Assembly: GCA_002794775.1 (NCBI GenBank)
Contig: NBAY01000089.1
Span: 62,001-126,000 of the forward strand
DNA: 64,000 nt
Direction: 5' to 3'
From: Porodaedalea pini
Lineage: Eukaryota; Basidiomycota; Agaricomycetes; Hymenochaetales; Hymenochaetaceae
Shown here: positions 43,230-55,600 of the stretch, piece by piece
Numbering within the stretch: position 1 is the stretch's first letter
Layout: each line of letters begins with the position of its first letter
The notes under the pieces: generated by a model
What the model was told of the DNA's origin: nothing
The model's input: only the letters and a program-made list of their open reading frames with translations
The model's database searches: none
Position numbers and translations under genes: made by a program

Positions 43230-45803
43230 GCATGCCTACGAGATAATCTGTCCATGCCAGTGAACTCCAAAGCTGGTATGTGTTGTAGGATGAACGAGAA
43301 CAAGAGAATGCCGGCAATCCACCTGTTGATGGTATTGTTAGGTTGTAAATTGGGGTTGTTGATCATCCCTTTGATGTATGCTGCATCCATTTCAACGATG
43401 AGCTTGCAAACTTCAATGACAAAGAGACTGTTAGCTCACAGGGCTTGGAATAGACCAAATAACTCGATTTTTGGCTGGGAATACGTAGCTTGGACCGAGT
43501 TCCAGTTGATGGACCCAAACCTGTTGATACATCAATGGCCGTCAGCGTGTTCCTGGCCAAGTGTCCAGCCAACTCCGATGATGGATGAGTCGACAGCGAG
43601 TACAACCTCGAGATCTGACTGGTAGTCGATAGCACAGAGGGCCAGGCACTTCGTGACTGCTTCCTTGAGAGCATCCATGGTGTCCTGTTCCTCGATTCCC
43701 CAGTCGAAAATTATGTTCTTCTTCATCAGGCGAATGAGCGGGCGAGCCATCTTGGTGAAGTCCTTGATAAAGACTCGTAAGACTCCTGCTGTGCCGAGAA
43801 ATCCCTTGACCTCGGTGACTGTGCAACATGATGGCCAGTCGTGGACCTTCTGAATCTTAGAGTCATCTGGTTCTCGACCTTGGTAAGTGCACTTGTGACC
43901 AACAATAATGCCATATGGGGCGCATATACATAGCTTTTTTGCTGAGAAGGTTCCCCCAACAACTTTGACTTGTTGAAGGATTCGGTTGACATCCTGGAGG
44001 TACTCCCAGATGAAGCGTTGAATTCCTGGGTTCTCAGGGATCGTTTCGTATGATCCATTGGGGAGTTTGTACTGTGTCTTTGGTCCTCTGGCCATAACAT
44101 TGTCAGCATAGGGGGTTGTAACTTCCGGGATCTCGTCTTGCAGAATGAACGTGAGGTCGTTGTGAAGAATTTGAAGCAAATTTGTGTACCCCATAGGGAG
44201 TACTGTGAGGCAAAACGTTCCAAGGGGCGTCTGGAAGGTAGTCAGGTCTCGGGAGCTTTCGTGCAAGGTTCGCTGGTTGAAGGCGACAAAGAGATCCAGT
44301 TCAGTGTAGCAGGCACGGCCACCAAATTGCTTGGCAAGCATGTTGGGGGCACAGCTGCATCGCGTATCGTAATTATATTGAGATCTTGCAGATCGTGGAC
44401 AAAGTGAAGCAAGACTCTGTCCTTCTTCATAACCGAAAACATCTGTGATCGGTAAGACAAGTTCGAGGGCTTGTAAACTCCGGTGTTGATCTTCTCGTGT
44501 AAAAGCTTGATCATTGCTTCTCGAATTCCTGGCAGAATGGGAATGTTCCTGTGGACCCATGGAACATGCAGAACTGTTGGAATGCATACTGGGTCGAACC
44601 AACGTGGGTCCAATGCTCCTAGATCAGTTTCTACCCAGGCTAGCGCACCTTCTTGTAACATGATCAAGTTGATGACTAGTTTTTGTTCCTCAGGCCAAAG
44701 AAATTTGCAGGGGTCGATGTCGAAAGCATCGGCTCATTCCTGCATAAACTTGCCAGTTGGTGTAAAAGTGAAAGGTTTGGTAGGGAGTACTGGCATCCCT
44801 TCTAGCGGGCTGGGGTGCTTGTGTCGCACGATCCTGAATTCCTCGGGGAGCATTCCAGCAACGGGACAAACCTTGTTGGCGACTTTCTTGTAGGCCAGAA
44901 CTGTGGGATCAGTGCCATCTGGGGTTTTGAGGACGCACAAGTTGTATTGAGCATTGTTGACTTCAAGGGATAAGTTATCTGGCAAAAAGAAAAGGTGGCG
45001 ATGGTGTTGTTCATAAATAGAGACTGGAATTGTAGAGTCTAAGATCGAAAATACTGAATGTGAAGTTTTGGGAGCACATATAGCGAGCTGTTCATTGTCT
45101 CTCCAATGCTGGAACATCAGTTCCTCAACCACTGAAAACCCAACTGCTTATTGAAGTGAGTGATGGTACGGACTCCGGTTGCAACCTTGCATTTTTGCCA
45201 TCATTCGGATGGATCAGTGAGCATGATATGCTGGTCTCCTGAGAGGAAGTCCTTCATTTCACACTCAGTGATGGCGAAGAATGGTTGACCAAGTAGGGCC
45301 TCAAACGGAGTGTTTTGGACTACCTGTGCTTGGAGCGAGACGTTGACACCAGCAATGGATACCTTAACATTCTGGATCATCCCCAGCATAGAGGAACAAC
45401 CTGTATTGGCAGACTCGAGAGTCATTGACTGGTCAGCATGTAGGTGGATACCTAATTTCTCCCATATGTCTTTGCGAATGAGGCAAACAACGGCACCTTG
45501 GTTGAGAATACATTTGACTTCCAATGCGTCTGTGAAAATTGCCTTAACCGTCCGTAGTGGCAGACATTCTTCGGCAGCTGGTCCTACATCATGATCCAGA
45601 CATGCGCTGTGTGCAACGAGGCTGTCGGTGGACCAGGACAAGCCAGGATGGCTGGTTCTGGGCGTTCCGGGTGTTCCATGTGTTGTGCTTGTTGTGCTCG
45701 TTCCGCCTGCCCCGACCAGATGGATGTCTCCTACTGTCAAACGCCTTGTCGTGGTGAGGTCCTTCATCTGTTTTTGTACATCGGGGGCCAGAGCTAATAG
45801 TTC

Positions 45804-47776
45804 TCACTGCGAGATGATGATGTTTGAGTCGAGAGAGTGAGTGAGGACTTTCTGCGCAACCGCAGCATCCTCGACTGGGGACATGTAGTGGTACTGCGGC
45901 TGCGTGGATGACGTCTTGGGTGCATCAGTGGGCTGTGGCTTTGCTGGGCGGGTCGAGGTCTCTGGCTTTGCTGCAGGGACTGGAGCTGCCTTGGGTTCTG
46001 TTCTAGGGGGCACAGTTGGTTTAGGGGGGACTTGAACTCCGTCAAACTTAGCTTTTCGTGCTGCACTGGTCCTCTTCCTTGCTTCTCCTAACAACACCTC
46101 AAGCCTCTCTACCTCGTATTCGTCTTCTGGGATCTCTTCAATCATTGCTGAGGCCATGAGAGCGGGTTCGGGAAATGTAGTTTTGGAGTTGGCAACTTCG
46201 ACTAAGTTGACTGTATGCGCGACTTGATCCTTTCCTAGGAACCCGTCAATACATTCCATGATTGTTTGTCTGGGGACCATGCTCGGGACAAAGCTTCCGT
46301 TGGCTAGGGTGACTCGTCCTTCAGCATTGCATGCGCACTTGCCGTTCTGGATATATTCAAGGACTTTTGGGCAAGATCGAATGAAATGGCTTAGCTCTCC
46401 ACAGAACGTGCATCCTGGATTCCATGGCTGCAAAGGTATGGGTGCTGCTGGTGACGTCAAGACTGGTGTGTTGCTTCTAGTCATACCTGATCCTCGTCCC
46501 ATGGCGTCGAGCTGGACTTGGAAGCTCTTGAGCGTTTCCATGACTGTGCCAAGATTGACCTCCTCCTTTTTGATGGTAGTTGAGCTGCTGGAAGTCGAGG
46601 TGTGCGACACTTGAGTCATCGAGCCACTGAATGATGCTCCTCCGAGGATGAAGTCGGCATGCTGGACAATAGTTTCGATCTTATAAGGGTCGCCTTCTTC
46701 GTGATTGGACTCCTTGATCTCCAAGCGCTGAAGAAGTGCTGTACGTAAGTTGCCGGTGATTTCTCTCAGGAACACGTGCTGAGATTCTGGCTTGGTGAGC
46801 TTATCTTTCGCGATAAGATAGTTGGATTGAACTACGAAATCTCGCTTATACTGCCCTAGATCTTCACAAGAGCGGATCCCTTGTTCGGCTTGGTCAACGA
46901 CCATTTGCTCAAACTCGGCACGGGAGTAGTGTCATCCCGCTCCGAGGCTGGGGTATAATCCAATGGTCACTTTCTTGATGTTGTCCCATACAATCGGGTT
47001 GGCTTTGAACTTTCCCAGAGTTCAGTGACTTCTGCCGAGGCGTAGTACCTGGCGTATTTGGCTTTCGATCCATTGTCCCATGCGAGATTGTCAGCAAGGA
47101 ACTCGATATCCTCAAGGTAATGGGGTAGGTCCCTGGCGTTGGAACCATCGAAGTGCAGGGCATCGCGCTGCCCGCATCGTGGTGCTTTTGTTGCCATCAG
47201 TGGCTGATAGATAGTGTGAAGGGACGAGCATAGGATCTGAGGAGTTAATGATGAGGTAAGTTGTTGGCGAGTGGCAAGAGTTCTGGATGCTAAAGGTGCT
47301 GCTAGTGGAATGGACAGATTGAACAGAACGGATGGAACGACTGGGGAAGAGAATACCGCGGCGGAACTGGATGAAGGAAACTGTAGATGTGATAGACAAA
47401 GAGTAGGGCTTCCTGGTGGTGAGGTGGACTGCTGGGAATTGGTCGGGGATCGGGATTCTGAGGTGGACTGTGGGGCTGATGGTTCTGCTGATGTCAGAGG
47501 TAGATTCGAACTGAGAAATGAAAACGGGGACGAGATTGTAGATGGGAACGATGACGGGAAGTTTGATGAGTCTTCTGATACCGAGGCTTGGACTGCTGAA
47601 GATGGAGGTGAAGGGGAGTGATCGTCAAGATCCTCTGACCTGTGTGGATTGGATGATAAGATGTGGTCAACAGTTTCTTCTTCACCTGAGTCTGTTGATT
47701 GAATCTGTGCCTCTTTGGCTTCATGTTCCAGCCTGGCTAGAATCCACTTATTTGGTGGGTGACCTGAATGTGACAC
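45804..47776 (-). pseudogene. gag: Element C gag
   Basis: From 47776 downward: Ser/Pro-rich N-terminal region, DALHFDGSNARDLPHYLEDI (about 47165-47105) opening the capsid-like domain, YARYYASAEVTELWES. There is a frame disruption around 46910-46970, then capsid continuation (LTKPESQHVFLREITGNL). A CCHC zinc knuckle (CTFCGELSHFIRSC) lies near 46410-46370, followed by a Pro/Lys-rich end with KPTVPPRTEPKAAPVPAAKP. The plan is the same as the element B gag. Broken by at least one frameshift, so non-functional. Confidence 0.75.
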
Positions 47777-47787
47777 GATTGAAACCC

Positions 47788-47804
47788 CCTCGTGGTGGGC
47801 TCCA
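47788..47804 (-). other. Element C primer binding site
   Basis: On the minus strand TGGAGCCCACCACGAGG, 2 nt after a terminal ...ACTTTCA at 47807. It is near-identical to the element B site. Only ~140 bp of LTR-like DNA remains between it and element F sequence (47807-~47950). Confidence 0.7.
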
Positions 47805-47955
47805 CTTGAAAGTTGGCTAGCAAGGCTGGGAGGGACTGGTGAGTGCTCTCAGCATGTTCAGCCAAGGGAGCTCATCGTAGTGTGTGCCCAAGTGTAATTT
47901 GTATGACCAAGTGACTGCTGATCATAGTAGTGTACATCTGCTGACTAATTCTACT

Positions 47956-48581
47956 ACAAACTAAGAATCCAATGCCAGGGGTGCCGGCAGCCCTACACCG
48001 AGGAATTGCAGGAAATAGCGGACTTTTTGAGTATGATCCACTCAAACTCGATCAAACCAGGGGTAGCGCTTCCCAAGCACTATCTTATTGTGCTTCAACT
48101 CTACAATTACTACATGCCAAGCTTTGCAGTGCTCGCTCTGCTTCCTCCATTTCAAGATTGTGAATGGCACAAACAAATGGTCAAGGTATTGCATGACCTG
48201 GTTGTGCGCAAGAACATGGCCTCGAACATGGGTATTTTATTAATCCATAGGATTTTTTATTATTTGATTCTAATCTACTCTACAGGAGTGAAATGGCACT
48301 TTGATTCTGTTGAAGAGAAACTGAATCTGCATAAGCATGGGACCCAAAGCGCCAAGTGTTTCCATTCCAGCTCAACGGAACTCATGGAACGCATCAGCAA
48401 GAAGCTAGATGTCAGACCCAGCCACAAGCAACTGACCAGCGGCTTCAAGAACACCAAGAATTCTGCCAGCAAATTTCAGGAACACAGTCCGAGGCCGCCT
48501 CTGTCGTCTCTGCCTACTCCGCCTTCACCGTCTCTCGCTCTCACTCAAGTTGAATGCAAAGACGAAACAATGAAGGATTAA
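47956..48581 (+). pseudogene. Element F 3' terminal frame with a spliceosomal-type intron
   Basis: Continues element F after the element C insertion: CQGCRQPYTEELQEIADFL, LPKHYLIVLQLYNYYMP, WHKQMVKVLHDLVVRKNM. An intron is likely at 48232-48285 (GTATTT...CTACAG, 54 bp); removing it joins SNMG to VKWHFDSVEEKLNLHKHG. It ends with TAA near 48579 after a Ser/Pro-rich tail. The two-cysteine start (CQGC) has no assigned role. Function unknown; it belongs to the 3' end of this retrotransposon lineage. The stretch 48582-48674 is AT-rich, ending in gtgctggaggacg before the LTR. Confidence 0.6.
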
Positions 48582-48674
48582 ATAGGTAATTAACCTATTA
48601 TATTTTCTTTCATTTTCTTTACTCTTTTAAATTTATTACCGTCTAGCACTTGTACTACAAGTGCTGGAGGACGT

Positions 48675-48955
48675 ATGTAACAAAATGTTACTTTCCTTGT
48701 TCCTAATTTGGCCGGTTTTGCTTACTAATGATTTCTTTTAGGTTTCTTAGTTTTATCTTAAAGATCGGTCAGTTGTCGATGGCACACGTTAAAGGTGAGG
48801 CTAGGTAGCTAAATAGTAGATAGATTTGTTAGGGATTGAGCAAGAAGAATGCTCGATCCCTTCTCACAATATACTACGGTTTTTGCCAGCTAGTTTATAC
48901 GTGTGAACTCAAAGCTCTGGAGAATCCGGTGTGACTGAATATTAAATTCATCATA
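48675..48955 (+). repeat. Element F 3' LTR
   Basis: 281 bp, matching 27778-28057 with scattered C/T changes and an inverted 9-nt hairpin loop (48842-48850). It is followed by AGGCC (48956-48960). Confidence 0.85.
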
Positions 48956-48960
48956 AGGCC

Positions 48961-49756
48961 ACACCTCCAAACACTCCCATGCCAGAGCCAAGTCAAAGTA
49001 TGCCCCTCAGCTCATGAACAAAGAGTGGAACCTACTCTGACAGTATAACGGGTGTTATAAGTGTCATTGCTTCCAAGCTGGCCACACTGCAAACACCTGC
49101 CCCCAGTATTGAGCAAGGACTACAAGCCTCTGACCAAGAGCATGGCCAAGGCAGTGGCTCCAAGCCAGTCCAGAGCTGGAACCAAGGCAACACACATTAA
49201 GGCTGAACCGGTAGCAGCATTCAGACAGGAGCAACACATTGACTCTGAGGGTGAGACATCAGACTCAGAGCCAGACCAGTATGTGCCCTTTAACCAGCCC
49301 CACCTGCATCCTGAGTGCTTTGTGTCAGCCCAGGACCGGACCTCACCAATCCTCATCTGACCACTCATTGACTCTGGCTGTGTTACAGTGCTGATTAGTC
49401 ACAAGTTTGCAGACCAACTTGGGCTACAACACCGATGCCTCCCTTACCTGGAGTCTGCTACACTGGCCCTTAACCAGCAGGGTGCAGCACCTATAGAGTT
49501 GATGGAGTGGGTCCGAGTCCAGGTGATGTCGAAGGATCAGGGTTGGGAGTTAAAATCCATCCATGCCAAAGTTGCACCTAACTTATGTACTGAGTTGATA
49601 CTTGGAATGACATTCCTTGTTTCCAACCACCTTGTGCATGATCCTGCAGCCAGAACCCTTATTGCCAAGAAATCCAGTGTGGATCTCATGTGTCCGAAGT
49701 CCCTGCCAAAACTCAATAAAGGCCAACATTATTTAGATATATTCTTAATTTTTTAG
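48961..49756 (+). pseudogene. gag: Element E: gag zinc knuckle and protease, right half
   Basis: Resumes element E after the 27.77-48.96 kb insertion. A CCHC knuckle (CYKCHCFQAGHTANTC, ~49052-49095), then a polar linker and a retropepsin with LIDSGCVTVLISHKFAD (~49365) and ELILGMTFL (~49590). The stop at ~49359 before the protease is TGA. Frame ends at 49756. RT and later parts of E are missing: within 300 bp the URA2 copy begins. Confidence 0.7.
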
Positions 49757-50054
49757 TCTGGGGAACCAGCTATGGCTTATTACCAAGCCAAAAAAGACTT
49801 TGTCTTTAATTTTCCACCTAACTACTTTTACAGGGACGTTAATATAAAAAAGCTTTCAAGAGGGAGACGTGGAAAAAATCGATGCTTTACTGTGAGGGCC
49901 GTGAGCAGCTAAGTCCAAAAGAGGAAGGAAAGGCACTCCCGGTAAAAACAGGCATTCAAAAATTTAGATCCTCTTCCTCTTCACTCGAAACCACATCAAG
50001 GGCACGGGTGAAGAGGAAAACCTACACAAGGCGCAACAGAGTAAAATCTCCACA
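49757..50054 (+). other. Junction of element E remnant and URA2 upstream region
   Basis: AT-rich E-like tail to about 49870, then purine-rich DNA (ccaaaagaggaaggaaagg) before the URA2 start. No TATA box seen. The usual URA2 promoter is therefore probably truncated. Confidence 0.4.
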
Positions 50055-52167
50055 ATGTCTGGTCCAAAATCTGAATTTGCTCGCCCAACATTGTCGCGGA
50101 CGCCAACTTATGCGAACGGATTTCCGACCGCACCTGCAAGCGCCGCATTGCCTAACGGGCGCATCTCTTCTTCAAAAAACGGCAACGCGGTGCTTGAACT
50201 AAGTGATGGAAGCGCAGGCCAGGGAATCAGCTTTGGTGCAATGAGCAAGAGCGTCGCAGGTGAGTGCGTCTTCCAGACCGGTGAGTTCAACGTGAACTTT
50301 TGGTGTGCATTTTTCTCAGTTACATTTGTAGGTATGGTGGGCTACACGGAGTCATTGACGGACCCGTCATACGAAGGCCAAATTCTTATCTTAACCTACC
50401 CACTTATCGGAAACTATGGCGTGCCAGAACGCGTCGCACCCTCTCTGGACGACCTACCTGCAGATTTTGAGTCTTCGTGCATACATGTGGCCGCGTTGAT
50501 CATTGGGTATTACTCGGAGAACTTCAGTCACTTCCTTGCGAAATCATCCCTTGGGGACTGGCTAAAAGAGAACGGCATTCCTGCGATCTATGGTGTGGAC
50601 ACGCGTGCGCTCACCAAAAGGATTCGAGAGAAGGGCTCTATGCTTGGCAAGCTCCTTATGAAGCGGTCCACAACAGTCGGCCAGGAGAGGTTTCGTGCAC
50701 TTCTACTGGAGACTCAACCCTCGTCCCATGCACAGTCGCAAGATACACAGGCTTGGAGAGAAGACTACCTTGACATTGACTTCAAGGACCCGAACCAAGA
50801 AAACCTCATTGCCGTAGTGTCAATTTCCGCACCGAGGTTGTGCAAGCCCGTCGTCGAGCCTCGTCTTCATCCTTCTGGCAACCCACTCCGTGTACTGGCA
50901 ATTGATGTCGGGATGAAGTTTAACCAAATATGGTGCTTCACGCATTGCGGTATTGAGCTCAAGGTCGTGCCTTGGAATTACGACTTTTTAGCTCCGAAAG
51001 AGGAACCATTTGACGGTATCTTCATCTCGAATGGCCCAGGTGATCCCAATATGGTTTGCGAAACAATAGGGAGGTTGCGGAAGGCCATGGAGGACGCATC
51101 ATGACCTATCTTTGGTATTTGCCTTGGACACCAGCTGCTTGCGCTAGCTGCGGGTGCATCGACGTCAAAAATGAAGTATGGTAATTGAGGGCACAATATT
51201 CCGTGCACGGATGCACTGAGTGGCCAGTGTTACATCACGAGCCAGAACAACGGGTACCAAGTAGATACTTCGTCGCTGCCCACGAACTGGGAGGAGCTCT
51301 TCAAGAACGCGAATGATGGTAGTAATGAAGATATCTACTGCACGGACAAACCATATTTCTCGGTGCAATTTCACCCGGAGTCCACGCCAGGGCCCCGCAA
51401 CACGGAATTCTTGTTTGACGTGTTCATCCAGAACATTATGGATAGTGTGGCGACTGGATCGCTTGTACCCATCAAGATGCCCGGTGGTTTGAAGGCAGAC
51501 AATGAGAAGCGCACACCCCACGCAGAAGTGCAGAAGGTGCTTATTCTCGGCTCTGGTGGACTTTCAATTGGGCAAGCAGGCGAATTCGATTATTCTGGAT
51601 CGCAAGCGATCAAGGTGCTCAAGGAGGAGGGCATCTATACGGTGCTTGTTAACCCTAACATCGCGACGATTGCTACTTCAAAGGGGCTAGCAGATAAGGT
51701 GTACTTCCTGCCAGTGACGCCCGATTTCGTGTGGAAAATCATCAAATATGAGCATCCAGATGGCATTTACGTTACCTTCGGTGGGCAGACTGCGCTCAAC
51801 GTTGGTGTCGCACTCAAGGAGTTCGAGTCGCTTGGTGTCCGTGTGCTCGGTACAAAGATCGATACAATTATCATAACGGAGGACCGTCAGCTTTTCGCAG
51901 ATGCTATGGCGCAAATTAGTGAGTGTTGTGCGCAGAGTGCGACAGCAATGACGGCGGAGGAGGCGTGTGTGGCGGCGCAGACTATCGATTACCCTGTCAT
52001 CGTGTGCGCTGCGTATGCTCTGGGTGGTCTAGGCTCAGGCTTCGCACAAGACGAAACTCAACTGTGAGAGCTCTGTGGTAAAGCCTTCGCTACGAGTCCG
52101 CAGGTACTCGTAGAGAAGAGCATGAAAGGATGGAAGGAGATCGAGTATGAAGTCGTCCGTGACTGCA
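50055..52167 (+). pseudogene. URA2: URA2/pyrABCN copy, part 1: glutaminase and start of carbamoyl-phosphate synthase
   Basis: Encodes the N-terminal part of the fungal multifunctional enzyme that makes carbamoyl phosphate and carbamoyl aspartate in pyrimidine synthesis. Exon 1 50055-50280, intron 50281-50331 (51 bp), exon 2 onwards. CPSase small-chain domain: [30 protein letters not shown]. The GATase carries nucleophile Cys in GICLGHQ (~51120) and His in VQFHPES (~51370). The synthase begins [20 protein letters not shown] (~51540) and includes [11 protein letters not shown] (~52020). Stops TGA at 51102, 51186 and 52065 each replace a conserved Arg (SRPIFGICLG, YGNRGHN, ELREL-type). Arg-to-Trp/Cys changes ([12 protein letters not shown]) show the same C-to-T decay. 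It is cut at 52167 by element D. Introns are kept, so this is not a processed copy. Confidence 0.92.
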
Positions 52168-52608
52168 TGTTAGGCGGGAGTCCGGGAGACGACTCGGACT
52201 GGGCAGGCCTCGGCTGACTGTCGTCTGGGACGTGCTATACTCGAGCGGAGACTCGGGACACGCTGTACTCAGGCTAGGTCGTCACGGAGGTAAGAGGATT
52301 AATACAATGTACTCTACTACAGGAGGGGGACGCGGTCTCACCTAGGTCGTCACGGAGGTAAGAGGAAAAGCAGAACAGGTGTTCAGATGCGATTCCTCTT
52401 CCTTATATACAGTGATCACCCCGTGAGAACCGGTTGCCCCTTTGTCTAAGATTACATAAAAGGGGGCGGAATGGAACGAATGAAGGTCATGTGAAAAGAG
52501 TGTGGGAAATGATTGAAAAGATGATTAATTATAATGAAAAGGACGAATATAATAAAGGAAATGGTAAAAGGGAAAATAAAGAAAAAGGTGAAAGTTCAGG
52601 TTCTAACA
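52168..52608 (-). repeat. Element D 3' LTR
   Basis: 441 bp. On the minus strand TATATAAG at 52409-52402 and predicted start at 52376. Confidence 0.95.
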
Positions 52609-55600
52609 TTACCCCCCCTTCAAGGTTGGGCGTCCTGACCAACCATGATCGCGGTCGTCAGGCTCTGTGTCGACGAAGAGCGGACGGAGTCGTTGACGAG
52701 GGATGTCGAGTTTCCGAGGTGCGCCGGGATGTTTGAGGTAGAACTCAGCGATCGCCTCCTTCGCATTCTCGCTGAAGTCTGTCTCAGGCTGCCAAGTAGG
52801 TTCATTGTAGCCGACCCACTTGACAAGGTACTGTAGTTTCCCTCGGTGCAGACGTGAGTCTAAGACTTCTTCGAGTTCGTACTCTTCCTCGTTATCGACG
52901 ATGTCTGGCGGCGGCGGCGGCGGTTGCTTCTGGCTTTCAAAGGACGGTTCGATGGCGGGTTTCAACAGGGCTTTGTTGAAGACAGGGTGGACCTTTTTCC
53001 ATCGCTTCGGGAGTTTGAGCTTGTACGCGCTCGCTCCTACCTTGTTGACGACGTCAAAGGGGCCGTACCATTTGTCTGCGAGTTTCTTTGTTGGCGAGTC
53101 TGTACTGATGTTTCGTCCGTCAAGGAAGACCTTGTCTCCAGCCTTGTACTCCACCGAAGCTCCTGCTGTCCGGTGAAAGGTGACGGTACGGTCTACTGGC
53201 AGACTCGGACCTGGTTGAGTTTGGCCACTGGGGGTTCACTCTAATGTGTCTGATGGAGGGGATAGTGTCAGGAAGTGTGGGGAAGTGTAATAGAATACTC
53301 GGGGCTAGGTGTCGACTCGAGGACGCGAGTACAAAGGACGACCGGCAAAACGTGCCTAAATGCGGTCGGAGAACAAAGAGCAACTACGATCTTGACAACC
53401 CGGGCTCGGAAACTCGCCAGTGAAGACAGGAATCGATACTATTCGTCGAGACGATTCTGAATCTGAAAAGACCTCGAGACGCGATGCAGAATTGACGGAG
53501 ATATAGCAGTTGCACTGGTTGCGGCTGGCGGAACGCACGGAACTCCCAGAACCAAAAGCTATTTTCGTAGCTCTACGACGCGGGCTCGGAATCGTGCAGG
53601 AAAAGACAGTGTTCGAAAGCGATTTTCGACGAGATTAAGAATCTGAAGAGAGCTCGGGAAACGGATAAGAACTGAGGGCGATATAGCGAAAGCAAGATTT
53701 TGCCGAAAATGGGACTCGAGACGGAACGGACGGAACGGACGGAACGACACTGAACGGCGACGGAGACGAGAACCAAAGACTGGGACTGACTCGGGGGAAC
53801 TAAACTTGTATTTTTGAGACATTTACATGAGTGTTTAAATAACCAACAGAGGGTTGAGCCTCTGAGCAGCGTACAAAGGACACAAAGACAGACCGGAGGC
53901 TCTAGCCAAACAGCACCAAATAGCCGGAACTCGGAGCCGTAACTCGAGAACATGAGTAATTAAGCTTCGGGAGGCTCGGAACAATACCAGATGTGACCCA
54001 AAACGGACTTCGGTGGCTCACCGGTGCAGAACCAAGCTGTATGCATCGAGTTAATACTGCCAAACACTGAAACTGTCCTGAAATGCGTCGGGGATACTTG
54101 TAAGACTGTCCTGAGTCGAGTCGAACCTAATAGAGCCGATTCCGAGGCCAGCGGCATCGGGATCTCCACACCGGTCATGGTAGCGCTTCATGTCCTCTGC
54201 TGCCTTGACTAGGTTGTCCTTAGCAACGCGATGGGTCTCCTTGATGTGCTTTGCGAATTCTTCCGCTGACATGTTAGCAGATGAGGTTCGTGTCGTGTTG
54301 AAGCTCAAAGGGTGACGTCCTGTGTTCGCGTAGAAGGGGGACATCTTTGTCGCTGAGTGTTTGCGGTTGTTGTATGCGAACTCTGCGAGGGGGAGCCAGT
54401 CCTTCCAGTCCGATTGCCGATGGTTAACGAAGAGTCGAAGGTACTGTTCGAGCTCTTGGTTAACGTGTTCCGTTTGACCATCCGTCTGTGGATGGTACGC
54501 TGTCGACGGGTTACCTTCAATGTGCAGAAGTTTGTACAGCTCCTTCATCATTGACGCATCGAACTGCGTGCCTCGGTCATGGATGATCTTCTTCGGTAGG
54601 CCATGGAGGCGGAAGACGTGGTCGCGGTACAGCTGGGCCATGCCTTCTGCTGACAGCCTCGTTGTTGTCGGGATCGCATGCATCTGTTTCGAGAACCTAT
54701 CGACGAAAACGCAGATTGTGTTGTGCCCCTTGGAGTCCGGGAGTTCTCCGATGAGGTCGACCGTGACAATTTCCCATGGGCCTTCCGGGATCGTGTTCGG
54801 GTGAAGTGGCCTTGATCTCGATGCCCTCAGAGCCTTTGTCCGCTGGCAGCGATCGCACCCTCGGACATACGCTCTAACGTCGGAGAACATCGATGTCCAC
54901 CAGAAGTCTCGTCGGACGAGTTCCACCGTTTTCGACGCTCCTGGGTGTCCAGCTAGTACCGAGTCGTGACATTCCCGCAATACGGCCTCCTTCATTGACA
55001 ATGGCACGTATACCTTGCCCTTCATGTGCCACAATCCGTTGACCTCTGTCATCCCTGTTGGCTTCTCCAACTCGTCCTGCGCCCTCTGCGTGTCACCCAC
55101 TTGTTCCAACACTTCCTCACGCAACGTCCTTACCACTCCATGATTCAGCCACTTGTCCTTGATGAACACGACGTCGTCGTTGTCATCCTTTCCCTCATCA
55201 TAGCCCGCCTTGCGCGACAGTAAGTCTGCCTTGCCCATCGTCTTCCCCGACTTGTGCTCGAGGTGGAAGTCGAATTCTTCAAGCTCTGTTCGCCAGCGAG
55301 CTTGTCGATAGCTCAGCTTTTGTGCCGATCTGAAGTAGGTGAGGTTGGCATGATCGGACCAGATCTCGATGTGGTGACGCACACCGAGGAGGTATTGCCT
55401 CCACTCCTTGAGTGCCGAAACGATTGCGAGCATCTCCTTGTCGTAGATCTCGTAGTTCCGTTCTGCTGGTAGGAGCGCTTCTGACCTATAGGCGATCACC
55501 CTCCACTTGCCTTCCTGTTTCTGCAACAACACGCCTCCGAGTGCAAAGTTCGACGAGTCCGCCTCAACGCGGAAAGGGCCCTCGTCGTTGGCGATGGCCA

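Larger units (their letters stand above)
39525..45767 (-). pseudogene. pol: Element C protease-pol, decayed, with two LTR insertions
   Basis: Read from 45767 down. Protease: the catalytic triplet is altered (ILNQGAVVCL, ~45500), then ALLGQPFF. RT at 44667-43800: PSNLSYRSQMFSVMKKD, LDLFVAFNQRTL, polymerase box YADN where element B has YIDD (~44110). RNase H near 43590-43270 (VLAVDSSIIGVGWTL, AAYIKGMINNPNLQPN). It is interrupted after SRRHA by an LTR (43229-42113), resuming QEEDDYEAWIDEAYAF. A second break after SLGH (41628-40631) resumes DIKHYIKTCHECQ. Integrase: KVHIDTKVMPKAGGY, TDNGKPF, final acidic Glu position replaced (LIKQNHFD). It ends at TAG 39527-39525. Frameshifts and TGA stops throughout. 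Closest relative in the window is element B. Confidence 0.8.
27778..48955 (+). mobile_element. Element F: Ty3/gypsy retrotransposon split by later insertions
   Basis: Flanked by ~280-bp LTRs (27778-28057, 48675-48955) starting TGTAACAAAATG and ending CATCACA/CATCATA, with duplicated target AGGCC (27773-27777, 48956-48960) inside element E gag. Internal order: leader, long gag frame, pol (protease, RT, RNase H, integrase, chromo-like end), then after a ~10-kb insertion the 3' terminal frame (47956-48581) and a purine stretch before the 3' LTR. Coding parts carry many TGA stops. Without the insertions, F would be about 10 kb. Confidence 0.82.

Noticed and set aside
49882..50202. Alternative frame overlapping the URA2 start
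   Set aside because: Shadow of URA2 exon 1, whose frame continues into recognisable CPSase sequence.
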